From positions 1 to 40,194 of the forward strand of contig CANGXP010000015.1 of the NCBI GenBank assembly GCA_947457935.1: a stretch of DNA of 40,194 nt, in the 5' to 3' direction. Origin of the DNA: Alphaproteobacteria bacterium (lineage in GTDB: Bacteria > Pseudomonadota > Alphaproteobacteria > JAJTHO01 > CANGXP01). Both the position numbers and the translations under genes were made by a program. Position 1 is the stretch's first letter; the number at the start of each line of letters is the position of its first letter. Positions 1-7,654 of the stretch are shown piece after piece. The notes beneath the pieces are model-generated. The model was not told where the DNA came from and did not search any database. It was given only the letters and a program-made list of their open reading frames with translations.

Positions 1-1
1 C

Positions 2-124
2 GCTTGGGTTATCCTTAAACGCGCCGCATATGCCCTCAAAACTACCGTCTATCAACTAAAAGAAAAATTACTCTATGACTATGTATATTCAGCGTTGAAT
101 AATCCACTCAGACTTGTGATGTGA
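2..124 (+). CDS. C-terminal end of a possible transposase (partial)
   Basis: An open frame enters from the left edge and stops with TGA at 122-124, giving about 40 residues beginning AWVILKRAAYALK and ending NPLRLVM. The W-x-x-LKR pattern resembles the part of IS630/Tc1-mariner transposases just after the catalytic NPIE glutamate, but the diagnostic residues lie outside the window. A frame free of stops for 40 codons in AT-rich DNA supports real coding but does not prove it. No terminal repeat like that of the IS at the right edge is seen downstream. It could be another protein altogether. Confidence 0.35.
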   Translation, partial: AWVILKRAAYALKTTVYQLKEKLLYDYVYSALNNPLRLVM

Positions 125-242
125 ATCACTCAGCTGCGTAAGTCCTGAATAAGATGCTCATAAAACTTTGTTTAAGATACACTGACGGTCTATGCTTGTT
201 GCAAAATGCGCACACAAAGCACTCATTTTATATTTAAATTCA

Positions 243-278
243 AGTCAAAGCACGCAATACGTTTTTTATTGCTTGACT
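243..278. promoter_or_regulatory. Inverted repeat with possible -35 upstream of RTX gene
   Basis: GCAATA (254-259) pairs with TATTGC (267-272), and AGTCAA (243-248) pairs with TTGACT (273-278) across a 5-nt bulge, making a long imperfect hairpin. Its 3' arm contains TTGACT, a plausible -35, with TACAAG at 295-300 as a weak -10 after 16 nt. It lies about 90 bp before the RTX start. It could be an operator, an upstream terminator stem or neither. The rest of 125-368 holds nothing else I recognise. Confidence 0.3.
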
Positions 279-368
279 CTCAAAAATGAACGTGTACAAG
301 CGTAGTGCTATTATTAAACTATAGTAGTGATTCTCAACACAACAAGACAATTTTATAGGTGTAATATC

Positions 369-1004
369 ATGACTTCAATTCCTTTACCAAGCCTTACACA
401 AATTTTAGGCGCTGGCGACGACGCTTTCCGTCAATCTAACCTCACCCCACTTTGGGTAATTGCGGGTAACGGCAACGACGATATTGCCGTGCAAGCTCTT
501 TCTTGGGTAAGCGGTGGCAACGGCGATGACATTCTTCGTGGTGTTAGCTATGACACTGCAACAGGTCTTGGCGTTCGTTTAAACGGCGATGCTGGCAACG
601 ATCAAGTATACGGTTCACGCGGCGACGATATTTTAGCTGGCGGCATCGGCAACGACCTTCTCGGTGGTGGCGGTTCTTACACAACGTTTGGTGATGAAAT
701 TTGGGGCGGTGCTGGCGCTGACCGTTTCTATCAGTCAACAGGTTCAAAAAATGCTGTTAGCGGTCTTGCTTCTGGTTGGGCACGTGACTTCTCTATCGCT
801 GAAGGAGACGTTATTGCTCTCGGTGGCGCAACAGGATACACTTTGACAGACATATCTTTCAAGGGTTTCACAGGTGCTCTCGTTTCTGCAACAAACGACG
901 CAAACGTAAACATCTTCGTTACAGGTGTTACATCTGCGGCACTTGCTAACGCAAACGCACTGAATGGTGGTTTGCCTATCCTTCTTCAAGGGGGTCAGGT
1001 CTAA
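369..1004 (+). CDS. Small RTX (haemolysin-type calcium-binding repeat) protein
   Basis: The 211-residue product carries glycine/aspartate nonapeptide-like repeats from about residue 12 to 125: GAGDDAF, GNGNDDI, GGNGDDIL, GDAGNDQVYG, RGDDILAGGIGNDLLGGG and GGAGADRFY. Such repeats form a calcium-bound parallel beta-roll in proteins usually exported by type I secretion through an uncleaved C-terminal signal. No N-terminal signal peptide is visible, which fits that route. The C-terminal third is a non-repetitive, Ala/Gly/Thr-rich domain. ATG 369 is preferred over an in-frame GTG at 327 because AGGTG stands 8 nt before it. It is monocistronic, closed by its own strong terminator, and has no T1SS genes nearby. 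No enzymatic domain is seen, so its function is unknown. Confidence 0.8.
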   Translation: MTSIPLPSLTQILGAGDDAFRQSNLTPLWVIAGNGNDDIAVQALSWVSGGNGDDILRGVSYDTATGLGVRLNGDAGNDQVYGSRGDDILAGGIGNDLLGGGGSYTTFGDEIWGGAGADRFYQSTGSKNAVSGLASGWARDFSIAEGDVIALGGATGYTLTDISFKGFTGALVSATNDANVNIFVTGVTSAALANANALNGGLPILLQGGQV

Positions 1005-1067
1005 TATTGTTGTGTGGGGAGGCATCTATAAAAGTGTCTCCCTCACAAATTAAAACATCTAGGAAAG

Positions 1068-1089
1068 CTCGCTTCAAGCGAGTTTTTTT
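1068..1089 (+). terminator. Rho-independent terminator of RTX gene
   Basis: CTCGC and GCGAG (extendable to seven pairs) flank a short TTCAA loop and are followed directly by seven T (1083-1089). The T-run overlaps the truA stop codon (TAA, reverse strand of 1088-1090), so the hairpin lies at the end of both convergent genes. In the truA direction it is followed only by CTTT and would be weak. Confidence 0.85.
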
Positions 1090-1852
1090 ATGCTTGAAAG
1101 TTTTTGGGATACTTTTCGTAAAGCACACTAGTAAAATATAAGCCCTCTGCTGGCGCGCGTGTGCCACCCGCCCGCCTGTCTTTCGCTTCTAAAGCATCTT
1201 TCACACGCTGTGGTGTCCACTTCCCTCGCCCCACTAAAACAAGCGTTCCAACCATGTTCCGTACCTGATGATGCAAAAACGATTTTGCGGCAACGTCAAA
1301 CAACACATAATTTCCTTCAGTGGTAACATCCAAGACATCCAGCGTTCTTAATGCATGTTTAGCTTGGCATTCACTGTCTCTAAAGGTTGTGAAATCATGA
1401 TAACCGAGCAAATATTTCGCCGCTTCCCGCATCGCATCTAGATTCAAATTGTAATGGACATGCCATACCCTGCCTACATCAATCACAGGCGGCGCAATAC
1501 GATTTAGAACACGATATTGATATGTTCTTGTTATTGCAGAAAATCGCGCATTAAAATCCTCTGATACTTCTTCTGCAACAAGCACTTTAACTGCCTTATC
1601 CCGCAAATGATAATTAAGCGCGCGCCTGACAGTATACGCAGTTGTCGGTTTTGAAAAGTCAACATGACACACTTGCCCTAACGCATGAACGCCTGCATCG
1701 GTGCGTCCCGCTGCAACCAACGTCAACTGCTCGCCACAAAAAGCTGTTATTGCCTCCTCAACTGTTTGTTGCACAGAGGCGATACGATTTTCCTGCTTTT
1801 GCCATCCACGAAAGGGGCGACCGTCATATTCCAAAATAATTTTAAATCGCAA
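1088..1852 (-). CDS. truA: tRNA pseudouridine(38-40) synthase TruA
   Basis: It isomerises uridine to pseudouridine at positions 38-40 of the tRNA anticodon arm. The N-terminal FKIILEYDGRPFRGWQKQ and the catalytic loop GRTDAGVHALGQV (Asp about residue 52) are family hallmarks, and FLHHQVRNMVGTLVLVGRGK near the C-terminus completes the fold. The likely start is TTG at 1852, just before the conserved RFKIILEYDG, overlapping the end of fmt by 11 nt and giving 254 residues, normal for the family. An in-frame ATG at 1903 would add 17 non-conserved residues inside fmt. It is the last gene of a def-fmt-truA operon; the start is uncertain, the function is not. Confidence 0.93.
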   Translation of the reverse strand: MRFKIILEYDGRPFRGWQKQENRIASVQQTVEEAITAFCGEQLTLVAAGRTDAGVHALGQVCHVDFSKPTTAYTVRRALNYHLRDKAVKVLVAEEVSEDFNARFSAITRTYQYRVLNRIAPPVIDVGRVWHVHYNLNLDAMREAAKYLLGYHDFTTFRDSECQAKHALRTLDVLDVTTEGNYVLFDVAAKSFLHHQVRNMVGTLVLVGRGKWTPQRVKDALEAKDRRAGGTRAPAEGLYFTSVLYEKYPKNFQA

Positions 1853-2750
1853 GAGAGTCGCCTTTTTTAATCGAAAAGCCCCGCAAAAAATCTGCTGCTG
1901 CAAGGGGAGATTTCCCCTGCCGCTGAATTCTCAAAATGCGTAAAGCGGTGTTATTCCCACAAGAAATTAACAGTGCCTCATCCAACACGCACCCTGCTAC
2001 CCCTTGCCCCGCTGCAACCTCAACAGCCAGCACTTTAAATACGTCTCCCTTATACATAAACCACGCAGCAGGCTGCGGGTAAAAAGCACGAACTTTTCTC
2101 TCAATGACCGATGCCTCCTCCCGCCAATCAATCCGCGCTTCTGCCTTAGTGATTTTTGCCGCATACATCACCCCCTCTTCTGGCTGTACCGTTGCAGGCA
2201 GAGGCAGGATTCGCAACGCATCCATAATTGCCTCTGCACCCAGCATTGCTAGCGCATCATGAAGTGTTGCCGTTGTCATAAGGGGTGACATTGTGAAGGA
2301 TTTAGTTAAGAGCATGTCGCCCGTATCAAGCCCCACATCCATTTGCATAATGGTGATACCTGTTTCGGTATCACCCGCTTCAATAGCACGATGAATCGGC
2401 GCCGCCCCCCGCCAGCGCGGCAATAAAGAGGCGTGAATATTTAAACACCCCAATCGTGGTGCATCCAAAATAGCTTGCGGCAAAATAAGACCATATGCCG
2501 CAACCACCGCAATATCCGCGCCCAATGCGCTAAATTCTTGCTGTGCTTCGTTCGTTTTTAGTGTTTTTGGCGTATAAACAGGGATTGCTTTTTCTAATGC
2601 CCATGCATGCACGGGGGAAAATCGTTCTTTTTGTCCGCGTCCTGCAGGTTTTGGCGGTTGTGTGTAAACAGCAATAATCTCATGCTCCGCATACAATGCC
2701 GCCAAAGCAGACACTGCAAACACTGGCGTTCCCATAAAAATAATACGCAT
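1842..2750 (-). CDS. fmt: Methionyl-tRNA formyltransferase
   Basis: It transfers a formyl group from 10-formyltetrahydrofolate to methionyl-initiator tRNA. The 302-residue product begins MRIIFMGTPVFAVSALAAL, has the folate-site region NIHASLLPRWRGAAPIHRAI around residues 105-125 with the SLLP signature, then GDTETGITIMQMDVGLDTGDM, and a C-terminal OB-fold domain. The length is normal. Its ATG shares one base with the def stop (TAATG), and it overlaps truA at the other end, so the three genes are probably co-translated. Pairing with def is the usual bacterial arrangement: formylation here, deformylation there. Confidence 0.97.
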   Translation of the reverse strand: MRIIFMGTPVFAVSALAALYAEHEIIAVYTQPPKPAGRGQKERFSPVHAWALEKAIPVYTPKTLKTNEAQQEFSALGADIAVVAAYGLILPQAILDAPRLGCLNIHASLLPRWRGAAPIHRAIEAGDTETGITIMQMDVGLDTGDMLLTKSFTMSPLMTTATLHDALAMLGAEAIMDALRILPLPATVQPEEGVMYAAKITKAEARIDWREEASVIERKVRAFYPQPAAWFMYKGDVFKVLAVEVAAGQGVAGCVLDEALLISCGNNTALRILRIQRQGKSPLAAADFLRGFSIKKGDSLAI

Positions 2751-3283
2751 TATAATTTATGTGCAGCGTTTTCTTGCTGCTCTTTTTTTGCTTTCAGAAG
2801 TTTACGGAGAATAATATTTCGTTTGAGCGCAGAAATATGATCCACAAACAAAATACCTTCTAGGTGATCAATCTCGTGTTGAATACAGGTTGCAAGCAGC
2901 CCGTCCGCTTCTAGCGTATTACTTTTTCCGTTCTCATCAAGATACCGCACTGTCACCCGTGCGGGGCGCACCACATCCGCATAATGCTGGGGTAAGGATA
3001 AGCAACCCTCTTCGTAACTTGAATCGTCATCAGACACCGCAATAATTTCAGGATTAATCATTTTATACGGTGTAGGATTTTCTTTGTCCCGTGAGACATC
3101 CACAACTATCAGCCGTTGACTAACACCTACTTGTGGCGCTGCTAAGCCAATACCGGGAGCCGCGTACATTGTCTCCAGCATATCATTAAGAAGTGTCCGT
3201 GTTTCATGGGTTACTGTAACAACAGGCGCAGCAATCTTTTTTAAGACAGGATCAGGAGCGGTGTAAATTTTTAAGATCGTCAT
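2750..3283 (-). CDS. def: Peptide deformylase
   Basis: This metalloenzyme removes the N-formyl group from nascent proteins. All three motifs are present in 177 residues: GIGLAAPQ (44-51), EGCLSLP (92-98, metal-ligand Cys94) and HEIDH (136-140, ligands His136 and His140, catalytic Glu137). The tail is lysine-rich (LRKLLKAKKEQQENAAHKL). It is the first gene of def-fmt-truA and overlaps the fmt start by one base. A TATTAT/TATAAT-rich stretch and a palindrome lie immediately upstream. Confidence 0.97.
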   Translation of the reverse strand: MTILKIYTAPDPVLKKIAAPVVTVTHETRTLLNDMLETMYAAPGIGLAAPQVGVSQRLIVVDVSRDKENPTPYKMINPEIIAVSDDDSSYEEGCLSLPQHYADVVRPARVTVRYLDENGKSNTLEADGLLATCIQHEIDHLEGILFVDHISALKRNIILRKLLKAKKEQQENAAHKL

Positions 3284-3296
3284 ACCATTATAATAC

Positions 3297-3315
3297 GCAA
3301 TAAGTATTGCTTTTT
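3297..3315. promoter_or_regulatory. Perfect palindrome in the def / TPR-lipoprotein divergent intergenic region
   Basis: GCAATA-AG-TATTGC (3297-3310) is a perfect palindrome followed on the + strand by five T. On the - strand it sits just upstream of an AT-rich TATTATAAT likely to be the def -10. The arms are the same as those of the inverted repeat at 254-272. It may be an operator or a short stem; the function is inferred. Confidence 0.35.
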
Positions 3316-3363
3316 CACCAATAATCCGCTTTGCTCAGCAAGGTTTTTTAAAAAGAGAGTGCT

Positions 3364-4134
3364 ATGCGTAAACTAGCTATTTTGGGATGTGTTATTTTAT
3401 TAACTCTTGCGGGATGTGAAACCATCTCGACAAATAACACGGACACTGCCTCCATCGCTCTTGCTGATACGGCCTTAAAAGAGCGTAATATTCCCAAGGC
3501 GATTGAACTCTACCAAGCCGCACTCCTAAAAAACCCCTTTAATGTTGAAATAAAAAACAAATTAGCGGGCTGTTATTTGCTACAAAATAATATTCCACAA
3601 GCACTTAAAATTTACCAAACAGTGCTATCCCAAGATAAAAAAAATCTTACTGCGTTACGCGGAATCAGTCGTGCGTATTTGCTTAATGGAGATGCACCTG
3701 CCGCACGCCCTTCTTTAGAGCAAGTGGTTGCCTTAAGCGCGACAAGCAACAATATTTCCGCCCTAGGTACCGTTTATGATATGTTAGGCGACCATAAAGC
3801 AGCGCAACAACAATACGATCTTGCCCTTTCGAAAACCCCAACTGATTTAGCAATCATAAACAATAAGGCGTTTTCTCTCCTGATGACAGGCGACACTAAA
3901 AACGCAATCGCACTCTTGGAAAAAGTTATTAATACAGAAGGGATAACACCCCAGCAACGCGGTAACCTTGCGCTCGCCTATGTTTTGAATAACGAGACTG
4001 ATAAAGCGCAGACGTTCCTATCAAAATTCTTTTCTCCCGCAGAGGCGCAAAAGAGTTTAGAAGATTTTACAGCCGTTAAAGATCGTTCAGCAAAAGGGGA
4101 ATCGCTAAGAGCGATTCTTTTCAATAAGAGTTAA
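3364..4134 (+). CDS. TPR-repeat lipoprotein (TadD-like)
   Basis: The 256-residue product starts with a lipoprotein signal, MRKLAILGCVILLTLAGCE, with lipobox LAGC and acylated Cys at 18. The rest is tandem TPR helices: ALADTALKERNIPKAIELYQAAL, NKLAGCYLLQNNIPQALKIYQTVL, GISRAYLLNGDAPAARPSLEQVV, YDMLGDHKAAQQQYDLALSKTP and KAFSLLMTGDTKNAIALLEKVI. It resembles TadD-type pilus-assembly lipoproteins, but no tad genes are in the window and TPR similarity alone does not fix a role. It probably acts as a membrane-anchored scaffold in the periplasm. An intrinsic terminator hairpin lies inside its last codons. It converges on the photolyase-like fusion gene, 4 nt away. Confidence 0.85.
   Translation: MRKLAILGCVILLTLAGCETISTNNTDTASIALADTALKERNIPKAIELYQAALLKNPFNVEIKNKLAGCYLLQNNIPQALKIYQTVLSQDKKNLTALRGISRAYLLNGDAPAARPSLEQVVALSATSNNISALGTVYDMLGDHKAAQQQYDLALSKTPTDLAIINNKAFSLLMTGDTKNAIALLEKVINTEGITPQQRGNLALAYVLNNETDKAQTFLSKFFSPAEAQKSLEDFTAVKDRSAKGESLRAILFNKS
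4099..4121 (+). terminator. Terminator hairpin inside the 3' coding end
   Basis: GAATCGCT (4099-4106) and AGCGATTC (4110-4117) form a perfect 8-bp stem with a 3-nt AAG loop, followed by TTTT (4118-4121). The stop codon comes later, at 4132-4134, so the hairpin is translated as part of the TPR protein. On the opposite strand the stem is followed by CCCCTTTT, so it may also serve the convergent gene. Confidence 0.55.
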
Positions 4135-4138
4135 GCCA

Positions 4139-6532
4139 TTATTGATTAATCAGATGCGCCGCCATCTCAGCACCGCTCAAGAACGCATCTTCAACACGCC
4201 TCCCCATCAACCAATCACCGCAAACACCAACCCCATCAGCAAAAAGATATGGCTGTCCTAGAGGCTTTTCAACGTAGGCGTTTTTCCAGAGTTTTGCCGC
4301 TGAATACGTTGGTTTTAAGGCTGATGCCTTGAGATTGTTCAAAAACGCCCCCGCAATTTTTTGAATAGCTTGTTCTTCTTTTATATCCATGTTTTCCCGC
4401 GTCCATTGCACATTCCCGTGCAACACCCACGCCTCTCCCCTAGCACGACGCGGCTTATTACTATCCCGAAAAGCATATGTAAACGGACTGTTCGCAACAG
4501 CCATCGCATCATAAGAGGTTGGTAATTTTTGTGCAAAACTGACCATGACAACCCAAACAGACGTAAATTCAAGACATTTTTCCACTTCTGACTGCAAAAT
4601 GTTAGCATCTTTTAGTAGTTGATGACTTAGCGGCGCAGGGAGCGTTAAAATAACACGATCAAAAAAACCATAATCTTTTGCATCATCAAACAAACGCCAG
4701 CCACCTGATACTTTATCAATGCGTGTGATGCTGTGGTGATACGCAATATCTTGTCCCTGTTGTAGAATTTTCGCCAACACATCCATGCTGGGCGCTCCCA
4801 CAAAGGGGTGTTTGCTTAAATTTAACTCCGCTTGTCGATTATCAACATAGATTTGCCCCTTCCAGCGCTCAATCATTCCTTTTTTTCCCCAGTATTCAAG
4901 GAATGTCTTAAAATAGGGATTATTAGCTGTAAAAAAAGGCGTTCCCCCATCAAAAGTTGTTGTTTTATGGGTATGCGTCAAAATACGCCCCCCCGCACTG
5001 CCTGCCTGTTCAAAAATTGTTGCTTTTATCCCTTCACGTTGTAGATGCCACGCGCAACTTAATCCCGTCATGCCTGCACCGATAATCGCAATCCGCCGAT
5101 CATCGCGGATAGAGACTGCAGAGATTTTTTCCAAAATATGCGTGGATGCCTTTAAAATTAACGGAGCTTCCCCGCCTAATTCAGGCGGTGGTTCAACAAT
5201 CGCGCCGAGTGCACACAAAATATTATACGAACAAAGAGGGTCATATGCATCCAGCGCATAACAATCATAATTTTCACGAATGAACGCCACAAGTTTTTCA
5301 CTTGTGTCTGCCCAATTTTTAAGAATAGAGACATATTCCTTAAAAAAGTGCTCAGGAATAAAACCCTGTTCTTGAAGGGTTTTTTGCAGAATATTCCATT
5401 GTTTATTGTTGGTAATCGCGTTGTGACGTTCAAACTCAAGGGGAATACTGTCAGGGGTGCGCCCTTCCTCCATTTTCTTGAGTTCTTTTTTAAAAGATTC
5501 TGCAAAAATCAAACTGTTATCATACAATACATTGTTATAGCAAAATGCGGAGGCATAATCACGTTGCACCAGAAAATATTCTAAAAAATGCCATGCAGCA
5601 TCCGTGCCCTCAATAGTAGAATCAAATAATATTTTAAAGGGCGAAATCATGCCGTAACGCAAATACGGCGCAAGCACTCCATAACAGCTTGATAATCCCC
5701 CTTCTTCTAGATTGGGATAGCTTGCAAAAATTGCTTGTTTTGCTTTTTGCCACAATGCATTCCCTGCCTTAATACCACCTCGACGCGCTTTAACAGGCGC
5801 AATCATCATCCCTGAATCTTCCGTGTTGCGTAAAAAATCTACTTTAACAGTCTGCAGGTCGATAGCAGGCGTTGCTGGATAATGAGGGAGGAACAGCGTT
5901 GCTGGTTTTTTAAAAAAAGATTGCCATGAACGTCCCATCCGCTCGCCACGCAACTGTTTTGTTTCACGCCGAAATTCTTCTCTGTTGGCAAATTTTTTCT
6001 TGAGCAAAGGCAGGGGTATAATACAGGAAGAATCAACCCGCATCAGCGGCGTTGCCGTATTATCTTGCAAACGTGTTGTCACACTCCGTTGATAATTAAT
6101 CGGCACATCATCGGTTACAATCACTGTTGCTTGGCTTGCATATTCTATGAGCAGTTTCAGTTTTTTTTCTAAAGGCAAAAAATAGAATGAATAACTCAGA
6201 TTATTTTTGCTCGCCTCTGCCGCAACATCCTTTGCACCTTCAACAACAAACGTAAAATGTCGTTTGTTCAGATGCGATTGGTCTGACGCTTGTACCTGCA
6301 CAATAATTATGGGTTTCCGCAGCTGTTCCGACAATAAATGACATAAATCCAAGGAAGGATTATCATCCAGACGCATCGCACTATGCATCCAATACAAAAT
6401 ATACTCACCCGTGGGATTCAATACGTCATTCATCCGATACGTTGTGCGCTCTAAAACGTATTCAGGAATATAACGGGCAATTTCACCAATTTTCTGGGAA
6501 CTCATGCAATGCTCTGATGGGTATAAATACAA
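4139..6532 (-). CDS. Fusion of class II photolyase-like and renalase-like FAD oxidoreductase
   Basis: The 797-residue product has two modules. Residues about 44-445 resemble class II CPD photolyases: YWMHSAMRLDDNPSL (47-61) at the start of the antenna domain, then LSSCYGVLAPYLRYGMISP (280-298) and LEYFLVQRDYASAFCYNN (317-334) in the FAD-binding domain. Residues about 480-797 are an NAD(P)/FAD-dependent oxidoreductase of the renalase/amine-oxidase type: dinucleotide motif GAGMTG (485-490), EQAGSAGGR (508-516) and a C-terminal FAD-closing segment GVCGDWLMGRRVEDAFLSGAE (769-789). The canonical class II C-terminal motifs are replaced, so DNA repair is uncertain. The start could be ATG 6532 or ATG 6505; neither has a strong RBS. 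Class II kinship is assigned from memory of the family. Confidence 0.8.
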   Translation of the reverse strand: MYLYPSEHCMSSQKIGEIARYIPEYVLERTTYRMNDVLNPTGEYILYWMHSAMRLDDNPSLDLCHLLSEQLRKPIIIVQVQASDQSHLNKRHFTFVVEGAKDVAAEASKNNLSYSFYFLPLEKKLKLLIEYASQATVIVTDDVPINYQRSVTTRLQDNTATPLMRVDSSCIIPLPLLKKKFANREEFRRETKQLRGERMGRSWQSFFKKPATLFLPHYPATPAIDLQTVKVDFLRNTEDSGMMIAPVKARRGGIKAGNALWQKAKQAIFASYPNLEEGGLSSCYGVLAPYLRYGMISPFKILFDSTIEGTDAAWHFLEYFLVQRDYASAFCYNNVLYDNSLIFAESFKKELKKMEEGRTPDSIPLEFERHNAITNNKQWNILQKTLQEQGFIPEHFFKEYVSILKNWADTSEKLVAFIRENYDCYALDAYDPLCSYNILCALGAIVEPPPELGGEAPLILKASTHILEKISAVSIRDDRRIAIIGAGMTGLSCAWHLQREGIKATIFEQAGSAGGRILTHTHKTTTFDGGTPFFTANNPYFKTFLEYWGKKGMIERWKGQIYVDNRQAELNLSKHPFVGAPSMDVLAKILQQGQDIAYHHSITRIDKVSGGWRLFDDAKDYGFFDRVILTLPAPLSHQLLKDANILQSEVEKCLEFTSVWVVMVSFAQKLPTSYDAMAVANSPFTYAFRDSNKPRRARGEAWVLHGNVQWTRENMDIKEEQAIQKIAGAFLNNLKASALKPTYSAAKLWKNAYVEKPLGQPYLFADGVGVCGDWLMGRRVEDAFLSGAEMAAHLINQ

Positions 6533-6570
6533 TATTTTTCTTAGTCTATACCAAGAGCACTAACAAGGGG

Positions 6571-7119
6571 TTAAGATACCCCTCTACCCTGCAGAGAATA
6601 AAGATGAAGTTGAGCAAGTCTTGCAACAGAACTATCCAGCTCTGTGTCTGTTGACGTTTTTCCCGCAAAACATCTTTCTAAATGTCCCACCAGCCACGTG
6701 TTCTCTTCTTGTGTTAGAGTTTTGGGATCAGCACTATATTTAGCAATAATTGCCAACCCTGCGGCCTCAATTTTTGCGGCTTCCTTCTTTGCATTCTGAT
6801 CAGTTTGGACTCCTTGTTGGATATCGCGCATATAAGAAAAAGGTGCCATAGCCGCGTTCGCAACCTTACGAAGTATAGAGTCTTTATTAAATGGATCAAT
6901 AACTTCTCTAATCGCGTCTTCAACTTTAACGGGCGCAAAGGGACGTCCTCCAATAAATTTGGCAGGATATTCGGTAAGCTTCGCATACAAAAAATCCCCC
7001 CACTCTTTTGATAATGCTAATACTGTATTAGCAACTATCTCAGAGGGGTTCTTTCCTTTTATTTTTTGTTCATTCCTAGTTTTAGTAGGACGCAAAATAA
7101 GTGGTTTGTCATCAGCCAT
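6571..7119 (-). CDS. Hypothetical protein, 182 aa
   Basis: I do not recognise this family. The product is charged and mostly helical by eye, starts MADDKPLILRPTKTRN, has a basic N-terminus, and has a central segment VEDAIREVIDPFNKDSILRKVANAAMAP. There is no signal peptide or membrane helix. A good promoter stands 40 nt upstream. There is no Shine-Dalgarno sequence before the ATG (T-rich leader). It lies 38 nt upstream of the photolyase-like fusion on the same strand, so the two may be co-transcribed. A conserved orphan of this lineage is the most likely status. Confidence 0.6.
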   Translation of the reverse strand: MADDKPLILRPTKTRNEQKIKGKNPSEIVANTVLALSKEWGDFLYAKLTEYPAKFIGGRPFAPVKVEDAIREVIDPFNKDSILRKVANAAMAPFSYMRDIQQGVQTDQNAKKEAAKIEAAGLAIIAKYSADPKTLTQEENTWLVGHLERCFAGKTSTDTELDSSVARLAQLHLYSLQGRGVS

Positions 7120-7158
7120 AAAAATAAAAATTTGACACTGTTAGCAATATGTTTTATT

Positions 7159-7186
7159 AGTATACTTCATTATAAATTATTTTCAA
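7159..7186 (-). promoter_or_regulatory. Sigma70-type promoter for the 182-aa gene
   Basis: On the - strand TTGAAA (7186-7181) is followed after 16 nt by TATACT (7164-7159), close to consensus in both boxes. Transcription would begin near 7152, about 33 nt before ATG 7119. Confidence 0.5.
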
Positions 7187-7231
7187 CCGTTTATTAAAAT
7201 TACAAACTTTATTTTTTGAGAGATTAAAACT

Positions 7232-7654
7232 ATGCTACTAGGGGATATTTTAACTGGCAACAATGCCACATATGAATCTGCAGATTGCCAGATAAAGATT
7301 ACTGCGATTAAGAAAAGCTTTGCAAATGACAATGAGGCTGAATCAAGCAACGCGCTGCATCGGCAATGGCTTGATGGTTTTAAAATGGCTCTTGATATTA
7401 TTAAAGCGTGCCGCTTTCAAGGAGAAGCTGTCGCAAAATTTTTCCGTGAAAACTTGATGAGTTATCTTAGCAGCATGTCGCAATATGTCTGCCAAGGGAT
7501 TGTTGCGGGGCTTGCATTTTTTGATGCTAAAACCCCCTTTTCTATGCTTGAAGAGTGTTTAGTACGCGCCTACAGTGCTGTACAAGAAGCGTTACATCAC
7601 CTCCAAACAGTGGGACACGAACAAGCAGCAGCTCGTTCACGCTCTAACGGGTAA
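7232..7654 (+). CDS. Hypothetical protein, 140 aa
   Basis: The soluble, largely helical product reads MLLGDILTGNNATYESADC at the start, with DGFKMALDIIKACRFQGEAVAKFF and later YSAVQEALHHLQTVGHEQAAARSRS. The helical pattern is a little phasin-like, but I see no signature and do not assign it. GAGAG about 9 nt upstream supports the ATG. It converges on the EEP-fold gene and overlaps it by 11 nt at the 3' ends. Confidence 0.55.
   Translation: MLLGDILTGNNATYESADCQIKITAIKKSFANDNEAESSNALHRQWLDGFKMALDIIKACRFQGEAVAKFFRENLMSYLSSMSQYVCQGIVAGLAFFDAKTPFSMLEECLVRAYSAVQEALHHLQTVGHEQAAARSRSNG

Noticed and set aside
125-326. Second terminal repeat of the right-hand IS at the left edge
   Set aside because: TATAGTAGTGATTC near 320 is only weakly like the IS end and has no matching inverted partner; treated as chance.
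7232-7654. Phasin assignment for the 140-aa protein
   Set aside because: Only a general helical, Ala/Gln-rich character supports it; no signature seen.
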